33,535 nt of DNA from Acidobacteriaceae bacterium (GTDB taxonomy: Bacteria; Acidobacteriota; Terriglobia; Terriglobales; Acidobacteriaceae), in the NCBI GenBank assembly GCA_030039035.1, contig JASHQQ010000211.1, forward strand, positions 1 through 33,535, in the 5' to 3' direction. The position numbers and the translations under genes were made by a program. Shown here one piece after another: positions 1-6,858 of this stretch; within the stretch, counting starts at the first letter, position 1, and each line of letters starts with the position of its first letter. The notes beneath the pieces are model-generated. The model did not search any database. It was not told where the DNA came from and saw nothing but the letters and a program-made list of their open reading frames with translations.

Positions 1-573
1 CTGCTGCAGCAGCTCGCAGAACTTGACCGCATTGTGCGGCGTCTCTTCGCTGGGCTTGATCACGATCGTGTTTCCGGTGATCAGTGCCGGTCCCGCTTTG
101 CGCGCAATCAGAAAAAAGGGGAAATTCCAGGGGAGAATCCCGCCCACGACGCCGATGGGCCGGCGAAAGAGCAGAATGGTCTCGCCCTTGCGATCGCTTT
201 CCACGATCTCGCCTTCGATGCGGCGTCCCCACTCGGCCATGTAATCGAGATAGCCGGCGGTGAACTCGACTTCCACGCGTGCCAAGCCCAGCGTTTTGCC
301 TTGTTCTTCGGTGATGACGCGGGCCATCGGCTCGATATTCTGGCGTATCTTCGCCGCGATCGCACGAAGCAGCTTTGCGCGCGTCGCGGCCGGCTCCTTT
401 TCCCAAAGCTTCTGCGCCGCCTCGGCGGCTTCCACCGCCGCGCTCACGTCGTCCAGACCGCTGTCGGGAACGGTACAGATCTCCGCGCTGTTCGCGGGAT
501 TCTTCACCACGATGCGATGGCTGCCCTGCGAAGGGACAAACTTGCCATTGACAAAGTTGTCGCAGTTTCTCAT
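1..573 (-). CDS. Aldehyde dehydrogenase, AldA-like (N-terminal part, cut by window edge)
   Basis: This is the first 191 codons of an NAD(P)-dependent aldehyde dehydrogenase; the catalytic Cys/Glu half lies beyond position 1. The translation opens MRNCDNFVNGKFV and carries YMAEWGRR, the strongly conserved PWNFPFF stretch and GNTIVIKPSE, the cofactor-binding Lys-containing motif. The order and wording of these motifs resemble E. coli AldA (lactaldehyde/glycolaldehyde dehydrogenase), so oxidation of a small hydroxyaldehyde to a hydroxyacid is the best guess. The ATG at 573 follows a GAGG about 10 bases upstream. The gene lies 22 bp downstream of the bicupin gene in the same direction, so the two probably share a transcript and the divergent promoter near 1500. 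Family assignment is secure; the substrate is inferred from resemblance and from the aldolase encoded across the promoter. Confidence 0.93.
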   Translation of the reverse strand, partial: MRNCDNFVNGKFVPSQGSHRIVVKNPANSAEICTVPDSGLDDVSAAVEAAEAAQKLWEKEPAATRAKLLRAIAAKIRQNIEPMARVITEEQGKTLGLARVEVEFTAGYLDYMAEWGRRIEGEIVESDRKGETILLFRRPIGVVGGILPWNFPFFLIARKAGPALITGNTIVIKPSEETPHNAVKFCELLQQ

Positions 574-595
574 GGGAAAGGGTCCTCAGATCCGG

Positions 596-1444
596 CTACG
601 TGGACTCTTCTTCGGCCAGCGCCGCCCCCGGCCACGCCAGGTCGCCGGAACAATACCTTGCATTCACGATACGCCGGTCCGGCTCTTCTGCCGCATACAC
701 CCAAATCATCGACATCTCGCCCGAAGATTGATTGAGGAACCGGTGGGGAACGCCCTTCGGGATGTAAGCCGTGTCGCAACCGCTGAGCTCGTACCGGCGG
801 CCTTCGACCTGACAAATGGCCGTGCCCTCTACGATGGTGATCGACTCGTCGAAGTCGTGAATATGGCAGGGGAGCGAGGCGCCGGGAAGAAAGCGGCCGT
901 GACCGCCGCAGATTCCCTGCAAGCCCCAGCGCTGGCCAAACAGATCGACAAAGAATGCGTTCTTCGCGAGCTCATAAACGGCGCTCAGATCGTGGCGAAC
1001 GATGGTCTCCGGATCGGATTCGGCTGGGCTGCCTTCGCCGCGCTCCTCGCCGGGGAAGACGCGATCGGCGCCGTCGCGAGCGGGAGTTGCCGTGCTGAAA
1101 GCCCAGTGCGCCACCAGATCGCTCGCCGGGCGGTCGTTGCGCACCATGTGCGCCACGCCGGCGGGAAGATGGATGCAATCCCCGGCATGGAGCCGGTAGG
1201 CCCGGCCCTCGACGACGAACCGTGCGCGTCCGGCCACGATGGTTATAGCTTCGTTATCCGGATGAGAGTGATACGGCATCTGCGTACCGGGGCCCATTCG
1301 CGCGATGCCGGTGCTGAATCCCGTTGCTCCGCACGCGGCGGTAACCAGGCGATAGAGGCCGATTCCGGGAGGCGAATCGGCTTCCGCTGCGCGGCCTTGT
1401 GCCGGAACGATCGTCTCCCTGACCGCGCCGCCGGCGTCTGTCAA
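596..1444 (-). CDS. Bicupin protein (two metal-binding cupin domains)
   Basis: A 282-residue protein with two beta-barrel cupin domains. Domain 1 (roughly residues 45-110) has HSH, a Glu in the EAITIVAG segment and a later His in GVAHMV. Domain 2 (roughly 180-245) has HIH, a Glu in DESITIVEG and a His in GVPHRF. Both therefore keep a full His/His/Glu/His metal set, as expected for a bicupin enzyme or metal-dependent sensor (quercetinase-, oxalate decarboxylase- or isomerase-like). The reaction cannot be told from sequence. I chose the TTG start at 1444 because a perfect GGAGG (1454-1450) lies five bases upstream; the TTG at 1456 has no such site. It is the first gene of the leftward unit with the aldehyde dehydrogenase, which suggests a role in the same sugar-acid pathway. 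Confidence 0.85.
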   Translation of the reverse strand: MTDAGGAVRETIVPAQGRAAEADSPPGIGLYRLVTAACGATGFSTGIARMGPGTQMPYHSHPDNEAITIVAGRARFVVEGRAYRLHAGDCIHLPAGVAHMVRNDRPASDLVAHWAFSTATPARDGADRVFPGEERGEGSPAESDPETIVRHDLSAVYELAKNAFFVDLFGQRWGLQGICGGHGRFLPGASLPCHIHDFDESITIVEGTAICQVEGRRYELSGCDTAYIPKGVPHRFLNQSSGEMSMIWVYAAEEPDRRIVNARYCSGDLAWPGAALAEEEST

Positions 1445-1469
1445 GTGCGCCTCCAAGGAAGGGCGGAGA

Positions 1470-1479
1470 TATCAGACCA
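1470..1479. promoter_or_regulatory. Candidate operator, left copy (TATCAGACCA)
   Basis: TATCAGACCA here is the exact reverse complement of TGGTCTGATA at 1655-1664 on the other side of the divergent intergenic region. TGGTC is the half-site type bound by FadR-subfamily GntR proteins, and such a regulator is encoded at 6062. This copy lies between the predicted leftward promoter and the bicupin start. Operator function is inferred. Confidence 0.45.
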
Positions 1480-1500
1480 TCCGATCTCCGCGATTGATCG

Positions 1501-1529
1501 AGCATAACGCCAAGCTCAGCAGGGTTCAA
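1501..1529 (-). promoter_or_regulatory. Predicted sigma70-type promoter for bicupin/aldehyde dehydrogenase
   Basis: On the minus strand TTGAAC (1529-1524) is followed after 17 bp by TATGCT (1506-1501). Transcription would start near 1494 and give a leader of about 50 bases before the TTG start at 1444. The spacing and hexamers are good for this GC-rich background, but the call is by eye only. Confidence 0.45.
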
Positions 1530-1620
1530 GACGCGTTTTTGCTCCGGCGGATCGAAGCGCGCATCCGCTGGCAGGACGGAGGACATTCTCCGCTTCCGGG
1601 GCGGATGATTCGCGTGGTTC

Positions 1621-1650
1621 TTGACAGTGGCCGACCGGCTGCAACATCAT
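1621..1650 (+). promoter_or_regulatory. Predicted promoter for the DUF4038-to-MBL operon
   Basis: A perfect TTGACA at 1621-1626 is followed after 18 bp by CATCAT (1645-1650), a 4/6 match to TATAAT. The predicted start of transcription, around 1657, falls inside the TGGTCTGATA copy at 1655-1664, where a bound repressor would block it. The -10 box is weak. Confidence 0.4.
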
Positions 1651-1654
1651 CGGG

Positions 1655-1664
1655 TGGTCTGATA
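1655..1664. promoter_or_regulatory. Candidate operator, right copy (TGGTCTGATA)
   Basis: Exact inverted copy of the element at 1470-1479, with centres 185 bp apart. It sits at the predicted start of the rightward transcript, ahead of the GGGAG ribosome site (1673-1677). Placement at both promoters suits a regulator that controls both arms or loops the DNA. Inference only. Confidence 0.45.
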
Positions 1665-1686
1665 ACTCTTTCGGGAGCTTTTGCGC

Positions 1687-3372
1687 ATGGCTGACGGCAT
1701 GTCGAGGAGATCGTTTGTCAGGGCGATGGCGGCCGGCGCAGTGGCCGTCCGGGCCGCGAAGACGAGCTTCGGCGAAGAGCTGGCCGCAACCGCCGGCGTC
1801 CCGGCCGAATGGTCCTACGGGAGCGGAAAGCAGTACGCCGATCCGTTCAACGATCTCGAAGTCGATGCCATCGTTACGTTGCCGTCGGGCCAGGAAGAGC
1901 GCATTCCGGCATTCTGGGCCGGCGGCTCGATATGGAAGGTGCGCTATGCGGCGCCGGCGCCCGGAACCTATCGCGTACGCTCGACGGCAAGCGATACCGC
2001 GAACCACGACCTCAACGGTCAGTCCTTCACGCTGAATGTCGCTGCCTATCAAGGCGAGAATCCGCATTACAAACACGGGCCATTGAAGATTGCGGAAGAT
2101 CGGCGGCACTTCGCACACGCCGACGGCACGCATTTTTTCTGGCTCGGCGACACCTGGTGGATGGGTCTCTGCAAACGGCTGAGCTGGCCCGACGACTTCG
2201 AGACCCTCACCGCCGACCGGCTGCAAAAGGGCTTCACCATCGTGCAGATCGTCGCCGGGCTTTATCCCGACATGGAGCCCTTCGACGAGCGCGGCGCCAA
2301 CGAGGCGGGTTTTCCCTGGGAGCGCGACTACGCCCGCATCAATCCTGCGTATTTCGACATGGCCGACCTGCGCATCCAGCATCTGGCCGATCACGGGCTC
2401 GCCGCGTGCATCGTGGGCTTCTGGGGATACTTCATTCCGCGCATGGGAGTGGCCAAGGCCAAGCAGCATTGGCGATATCTGGTGGCGCGCTGGGGTGCAT
2501 ATCCCGTGGTTTGGTGCCTGGCCGGCGAAGGCACCATGCCGTTCTACCTCTCGAAAACCCCGGCTCAGGATGCCGAAGTGCAGAAGCACGGATTGACCGA
2601 GATTGCGCGCTACGTGCGCTCCATCGATCCGCATCGCCATCCCGTCACCATTCACCCCTCGACCAGCGCGCGGCTCTGCGTCGACGACCCTGCAGTTCTC
2701 GACTTCGACATGCTGCAGACGGGTCACGACGACCGCGCGAGCGTCCCCAACACCATCGAAACCGTCAATCGCTCGCTGGCCGCGAGCCCCGGGATGCCGG
2801 TGCTCATCGGCGAAGTCTGTTACGAGGGCATCATGGAGGCCAGCCGCCAGGAGGTCGAGCGCTTCATGTTCTGGGCGGCGATCCTGAGCGGAACCGGCGG
2901 GCACACCTACGGCGCCAACGGCATCTGGCAGGTGAACACGCGCGAAAAGCCCTATGGCCTCTCTCCGCACGGCCACTCGTGGGGAGGACCGCCGTGGGAT
3001 GTGGCCATGCAGCTTCCCGGCTCCGGCCAGCTCGGTCTCGCAAAGAAGCTGCTTGCGCGTTACTCGTGGTGGATGATCGAGCCGCATCCCGAACTCGTGG
3101 ATCCGCACTGGAAGGCGGGGGATTACTGGCAACCATTTGCGGCGCAGATTCCGTCGGAGGCGATCGTCGCATTTCTGCCTGCATCGCCGAAGGTCTTCGA
3201 TGGTGTCACCTTCAATCTTCCCGCCGGGTCGTACCGCGCGTCTTTCTTCAATCCGAGCGACGCAACCGGGATCGAGATCGGCGCCGTATCTCCCGACGCC
3301 AACGGCAAGTGGGCTCTTCCGCCGATTCCCATCTTTCGCGACTGGGTTATCGTCCTGGAGAATAAGGCATGA
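1687..3372 (+). CDS. Tat-exported DUF5060/DUF4038 glycosidase-like protein
   Basis: A 561-residue protein probably acting outside the cytoplasm on a glycan. The N-terminus has a twin-arginine signal (SRRSFVR followed by an Ala-rich stretch), then a DUF5060-like beta-sandwich (about 35-120: YADPFNDLEVDA, GTYRVR) and a DUF4038, apiosidase-like (beta/alpha)8 domain (about 135-480). Typical landmarks are FFWLGDTWW, WCLAGEG, IGEVCYEG and GGHTYGANGIWQ. The Glu residues in LAGEG and IGEV are the likely acid/base and nucleophile, by analogy with clan A glycosidases such as the GH140 apiosidase. The ATG at 1687 has a GGGAG ten bases upstream. The gene ends in a 4-bp overlap with the dehydrogenase gene. 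The family is fairly sure; the substrate is unknown, and the neighbours suggest its product enters an oxidative sugar pathway. Confidence 0.82.
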   Translation: MADGMSRRSFVRAMAAGAVAVRAAKTSFGEELAATAGVPAEWSYGSGKQYADPFNDLEVDAIVTLPSGQEERIPAFWAGGSIWKVRYAAPAPGTYRVRSTASDTANHDLNGQSFTLNVAAYQGENPHYKHGPLKIAEDRRHFAHADGTHFFWLGDTWWMGLCKRLSWPDDFETLTADRLQKGFTIVQIVAGLYPDMEPFDERGANEAGFPWERDYARINPAYFDMADLRIQHLADHGLAACIVGFWGYFIPRMGVAKAKQHWRYLVARWGAYPVVWCLAGEGTMPFYLSKTPAQDAEVQKHGLTEIARYVRSIDPHRHPVTIHPSTSARLCVDDPAVLDFDMLQTGHDDRASVPNTIETVNRSLAASPGMPVLIGEVCYEGIMEASRQEVERFMFWAAILSGTGGHTYGANGIWQVNTREKPYGLSPHGHSWGGPPWDVAMQLPGSGQLGLAKKLLARYSWWMIEPHPELVDPHWKAGDYWQPFAAQIPSEAIVAFLPASPKVFDGVTFNLPAGSYRASFFNPSDATGIEIGAVSPDANGKWALPPIPIFRDWVIVLENKA

Positions 3373-4457
3373 GCTCGCCGCCACCGGCAGCCGGCGCGCC
3401 GGCTGCATTTCGCGTCGGCTTCTCCGCGGACTTCTGCGACGGGCGCGGACAACTCGCATTCCCCGACATCGGCTTGTCCCTGCTCGAAGAGCATCCGGGA
3501 ATCACGTACGACTTTGTCGAGGAATACCGGCCCGAATACGCACCGGAACAGTTGGCCGGCTACGATGTGCTGATCTCGCTCAAGCCGAAAGTCGCCGCGC
3601 ATTCGCTGAAGGGCGTGTCGCGGCTCTGCGCCATCGGCCGCTGCGGAGTCGGTTATGACAACGTCGATCTCGCGGCGTGCACAGAGCGCGGGATCGCGGT
3701 TTATATCACGCCCGGTGGCGTCATTCGGCCGGTCGCCGAGTCGATCGTGCTGCTCATGCTGGCTCTCTCGCACAACCTGCTCAACAAGGATCGCCTTGTG
3801 CGCCAGGGCCGCTGGGCCGAAAGCACGCGGCGGCTGGGCCGCGAGCCGCGCGCTCGCGTGGTGGGCACAATCGGTCTGGGCAACATCGCGCGCGAAGTGG
3901 TTCGCCTTCTGCGCGTTCTCGATGTGCGGCGCTTCCTCGCCTTCGATCCTTATGCGGACGCCCAGCGCGCGGCGGAACTGGGCGTCGAGCTGGCCTCTCT
4001 CGACGATCTCCTGCGCGTGTCCGATTATGTCCTCGTCAATTGCCCGCTCACGCCGGAAACGCGCGGCTTGCTGGGCGCCGGACAGTTCGCGCTGATGAAG
4101 CCCGACGCGGTCCTGGTCAACACGGCCCGCGGCCCCATCGTGCAGGAAAACGCATTGATCGACGCTTTGCAAAGCGGCCGGATCGCCGGCGCGGCGCTCG
4201 ATGTCTTCGAGCAGGAGCCGCTCAACGCCGATTCGCCGCTGACCCGAATGGAGAACGTGATTCTCACTTCGCACTCCGTCGCCTGGACCGAAGAACTCTT
4301 CCGCGACATGGGCCGGATCGATTGCGAAGGCGCGCTGGCCGTCTATCGCGGCGAGGCGCCACAGCACGTCGTCAATCCGCAGGTATTCGGCATCCCTGCC
4401 TTCCGCGATAAACTCGCAAGGTACAAAGCCGCGTTTGCGGAGACGGGCGGCAGATGA
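3369..4457 (+). CDS. NAD-dependent D-isomer-specific 2-hydroxyacid dehydrogenase
   Basis: A 362-residue cytoplasmic oxidoreductase of the SerA/GhrB/VanH type, interconverting a 2-hydroxyacid and a 2-oxoacid with NAD(P). The N-terminal substrate half includes GRCGVGYDNVD (residues 90-100). The Rossmann half carries GLGNIA at 169-174, followed by DPYAD, where the Asp favours NAD over NADP. The three catalytic residues are visible: Arg in NTARGPIV, Glu in DVFEQEP and His in ILTSHS. The start codon overlaps the upstream stop as ATGA, and the stop overlaps the aldolase start the same way, so translational coupling is likely. It may be annotated as phosphoglycerate dehydrogenase elsewhere, but the context (aldolase, glycosidase) points to a sugar-acid-derived substrate. 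The exact substrate is not determined. Confidence 0.93.
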   Translation: MSSPPPAAGAPAAFRVGFSADFCDGRGQLAFPDIGLSLLEEHPGITYDFVEEYRPEYAPEQLAGYDVLISLKPKVAAHSLKGVSRLCAIGRCGVGYDNVDLAACTERGIAVYITPGGVIRPVAESIVLLMLALSHNLLNKDRLVRQGRWAESTRRLGREPRARVVGTIGLGNIAREVVRLLRVLDVRRFLAFDPYADAQRAAELGVELASLDDLLRVSDYVLVNCPLTPETRGLLGAGQFALMKPDAVLVNTARGPIVQENALIDALQSGRIAGAALDVFEQEPLNADSPLTRMENVILTSHSVAWTEELFRDMGRIDCEGALAVYRGEAPQHVVNPQVFGIPAFRDKLARYKAAFAETGGR

Positions 4458-5251
4458 TGAAGAGCTTTCGGCAGCGGCTCAGGGACGGCGAAGTGCTCCT
4501 CGGCCAGATGGTGCTCGAAATGTTTACGCCGGGCATCGGGCCCATGCTCGCGGCATCCGGCCTCGACTTCGTCATCTTCGACATGGAGCACGGCCGCTGC
4601 GACATCACGTTGCTGGCCGAGATGGTCGCGTCCTGCCGCGGCTGCGGCATCGTTCCCCTGGCGCGCGTGCCCGACGTCGCGTACGCGCCGCTCTCCCGGC
4701 CGCTCGACGTCGGCGCGCGCGGCGTTATGGTTCCGCGCGTGGAAACCCGTGCGCAGGCCGAGGACATCGTCAGTCAGCTCCGCTACGCGCCCACCGGACG
4801 CCGCGGCGTCGCCCTCGGCATTGCGCATGACCTGTATTGCGCCGGCGCGCCGGAGTTCTTTGCTCAGGCCAACCAAGAAACCTGCGTGATCGTCATGGTG
4901 GAGACCGTGAAGGCCTTCGAGAATCTGGACGCGATCGTCTCCGTGCCGGGAATCGACATCGTGTGGGTCGGGCACTACGATCTCACCGTCTCCATGGGCA
5001 TTCCTACCCAGTTCGATCATCCGCGCTGCATGGCAGCGATGGACGCACTGCTCGCGGCCTGCAAGAAGCATGGCGTGGCGCCCGGTTTCTTGCCCGGCTC
5101 GCCCGAAGCCGCCTCTTACTGGATCGGCAGAGGCTTTCGCGCCCTGAGCCTGAGCACTGACGTGTACGTGTATGTCGACGCCATGCGCAGTTTTCGCGCC
5201 CATGCTGCGCGAGCCATCGAGGCCGCTTCGGCAAAGGAAGTGGACGCATGA
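4454..5251 (+). CDS. HpcH/HpaI-family class II pyruvate aldolase
   Basis: A 265-residue TIM-barrel aldolase of the group containing HpaI, GarL and YfaU (RhmA). These enzymes use a divalent metal to split 2-keto-3-deoxy sugar acids or similar compounds into pyruvate and an aldehyde. Recognisable features are MEHGRCD with the catalytic His46, VPRVETRAQAE, and the metal ligands Glu in VIVMVE and Asp in GHYDLTVS (usually GPADLS). It sits inside a four-gene run with ATGA overlaps on both sides. Because the leftward unit carries an AldA-like dehydrogenase, a lactaldehyde- or glycolaldehyde-yielding cleavage is attractive, as in the non-phosphorylated rhamnose or fucose routes. Family sure; substrate inferred. 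Confidence 0.93.
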   Translation: MMKSFRQRLRDGEVLLGQMVLEMFTPGIGPMLAASGLDFVIFDMEHGRCDITLLAEMVASCRGCGIVPLARVPDVAYAPLSRPLDVGARGVMVPRVETRAQAEDIVSQLRYAPTGRRGVALGIAHDLYCAGAPEFFAQANQETCVIVMVETVKAFENLDAIVSVPGIDIVWVGHYDLTVSMGIPTQFDHPRCMAAMDALLAACKKHGVAPGFLPGSPEAASYWIGRGFRALSLSTDVYVYVDAMRSFRAHAARAIEAASAKEVDA

Positions 5252-6024
5252 AGTACTCCGTCCAGGCCTTCAATGGCGGCGCGTTCCAGGTTCCCGGGCC
5301 CGAAGTCTACTGGATGGAGGCGTGGAACACGCGCGAAGAGATGAATGCGCTCATCTATCTCGTTCGCGGCGGCGGCAACAACATTCTCGTGAATACCGGC
5401 CCTCCGCGGGACCTGACTGTCATCAACAAGGCCTGGCTCAGCTTCTTCGGCTATCCCGAGGCTCAGATCGTGCGCACCGAAGAGCAACTGCCGCAGAACA
5501 TTCTGCGCTCGCAGGGGCTCACGCCCGAAGATATTTCCACTGTGATTGTGACGCCGCTTCAGGCTTATGCGACGGCCAATATCGCCATCTTCCGCAACGC
5601 GACCATCGCCATCTCGCGCCGCGGATGGATCGAGGATTTTCAGGCGCCCTTCTACCACCTGCACGTGCCCCGCCATCTGCGCATTCCGCCGGATGTAAAT
5701 CAATACCTGCAGAATGAGGGCTGGGAAAAGCTGCGCCTGCTCGCCGACGAAGACGAGGTGCTTCCCGGCATCCGCGTCTTCTGGGCGGGTGTGCATCATC
5801 GCTCGTCGATGGCCGTCTGCATCGACACAGAGCGCGGAAAAGTGATCATCACGGACAGCTTTTTCAAATACGGCAACATCGAAGCCGGGCGCTACCTGGG
5901 CGTGATGGAGAGCATGATGGAAGCCGATGCGACCTGGGCGCGCATCCGCCGCGAGGCGGACATCTTCGCGTCGATCTACGATCCGGAGGTTTTCAGGAGA
6001 CACCCTGGTGGTGTCATCGCATAG
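5248..6024 (+). CDS. Metallo-beta-lactamase-fold protein lacking the HxHxDH metal motif
   Basis: A 258-residue protein with the layout of an N-acyl-homoserine-lactonase-like MBL protein: an early NALIYLVRGGGNNILVNTG strand pair, a mid-protein VIVT segment, then GVHHRSS and VIITDSFF near residues 185-215. Where active members read T-H-x-H-x-D-H, this one reads TPLQAYATAN, so all four ligands of the central motif are replaced. Only the later His (GVHHRSS) and Asp (ITDS) remain. It may therefore be a non-metal binding or structural relative, or use a different chemistry. The start overlaps the aldolase stop as ATGA, so it was kept as the last gene of the operon. A lactonase role for the active ancestor would suit this pathway, but the present activity is unknown. 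Confidence 0.75.
   Translation: MKYSVQAFNGGAFQVPGPEVYWMEAWNTREEMNALIYLVRGGGNNILVNTGPPRDLTVINKAWLSFFGYPEAQIVRTEEQLPQNILRSQGLTPEDISTVIVTPLQAYATANIAIFRNATIAISRRGWIEDFQAPFYHLHVPRHLRIPPDVNQYLQNEGWEKLRLLADEDEVLPGIRVFWAGVHHRSSMAVCIDTERGKVIITDSFFKYGNIEAGRYLGVMESMMEADATWARIRREADIFASIYDPEVFRRHPGGVIA
5999..6015. promoter_or_regulatory. Inverted repeat before the GntR gene (GACACC-5-GGTGTC)
   Basis: GACACC (5999-6004) and GGTGTC (6010-6015) form a perfect 6+6 dyad with a 5-bp centre, about 46 bp ahead of the regulator start and overlapping the end of the MBL gene. Size and position suit an autoregulatory site. It does not match the TGGTCTGATA pair at 1470/1655, so it could instead be a short hairpin. 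Confidence 0.35.
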
Positions 6025-6061
6025 GTTGGAGTTACACTGCGGCGGAGGTTTCCGGACCCGC

Positions 6062-6808
6062 ATGACGCCCACTCCCAGAAAAGATCGTCTCACGCCGGTG
6101 GTACGGACCACGCTCACCGCCGACATCTGCCGCAAAATGGTCGGCGAACTCATCCGCGGCAGTTGGGCCGAAGGCGAAAAGATTCCCGCCGAGCGCGAAC
6201 TCTCGCAAAAGCTGGGCGTGGGCCGCGCGTCTCTGCGCGAGGCGCTCAAGGCGCTCGAGATCATGGGCATGATCGAGACGCGGCTCGGCGACGGCACCTA
6301 CGTCTGCAAGCGGTCGGAATTCTTCTCGCGCCCGCTGCTGTGGGCGATTGCCTCGAGCTCCGCGGCCGATGCGCGCGAGCTGGTCGAGGCAAGAACGGTC
6401 ATCGAAGTCGAGCTGGCCGGCCTGGCGGCGGAACACGCGACCGCGGACGACCTGAAAGAAATCGGCGAACACCTCGACCAAATGATCAGGTCGAAAAGAA
6501 ATCCCAGGGAATTTGTTCAAGCCGACATTGGCTTCCATCTCGCCATTGGACGCGCCGCGTCGAACAGCATTCTGATGAACGCGCTGCACCTCATTCGCAA
6601 CCTGATGCACCAGTGGATTCTGAAAGCTGTCGACTCGAAAGGCGTCGCCGACAAGGCCTGCGCGCAGCATCGGCGTGTCCTGCAGGCGATCGGGGACAAG
6701 GACCGCACCGCCGCGCGCAAGGAGATGCGCCGCCACCTGCGCGATATGGCCGGGTTTGTGCCGCGCCAACAGCCTGCAAAGAAGCGGCGTGGAAAATCAC
6801 CCGGTTAG
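6062..6808 (+). CDS. GntR-family transcriptional regulator, FadR subfamily (FCD domain)
   Basis: A 248-residue DNA-binding regulator. The N-terminal winged helix (about residues 20-85) shows the GntR signature: GSWAEGEKIPAERELSQKLG, then GRASLREALKALE and a wing around GDGTYV. The C-terminal all-helical FCD effector domain (about 100-225) has ELVEARTVIEVE, DIGFHLAI and a late QHRRVLQAI; the Asp and two His are the expected metal/effector ligands. Upstream in-frame codons overlap the MBL gene and do not look like protein of this family, so I start at ATG 6062. FCD regulators usually respond to organic or sugar acids, and this one closes the sugar-acid locus, so it is the natural candidate to bind the repeats at 1470 and 1655. 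The effector is unknown. Confidence 0.93.
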   Translation: MTPTPRKDRLTPVVRTTLTADICRKMVGELIRGSWAEGEKIPAERELSQKLGVGRASLREALKALEIMGMIETRLGDGTYVCKRSEFFSRPLLWAIASSSAADARELVEARTVIEVELAGLAAEHATADDLKEIGEHLDQMIRSKRNPREFVQADIGFHLAIGRAASNSILMNALHLIRNLMHQWILKAVDSKGVADKACAQHRRVLQAIGDKDRTAARKEMRRHLRDMAGFVPRQQPAKKRRGKSPG

Positions 6809-6858
6809 TGCGCTTCTTCGGCGCTGGGGTTTCCGCTGGGCACTTGCTTGCCGTGCCC

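Noticed and set aside
1516..3459. Very long antisense open frame (over 640 codons) across the DUF4038 gene
   Set aside because: GC-rich codon bias leaves the opposite strand free of stops. The translation is Arg/Ala/Gly/His-rich with no domain, while the plus-strand protein has clear motifs.
5927..6061. Upstream extension of the GntR regulator by 45 codons
   Set aside because: It overlaps the MBL gene in another frame and encodes an Arg/Ser-rich stretch unlike GntR N-termini; ATG 6062 gives the usual start.
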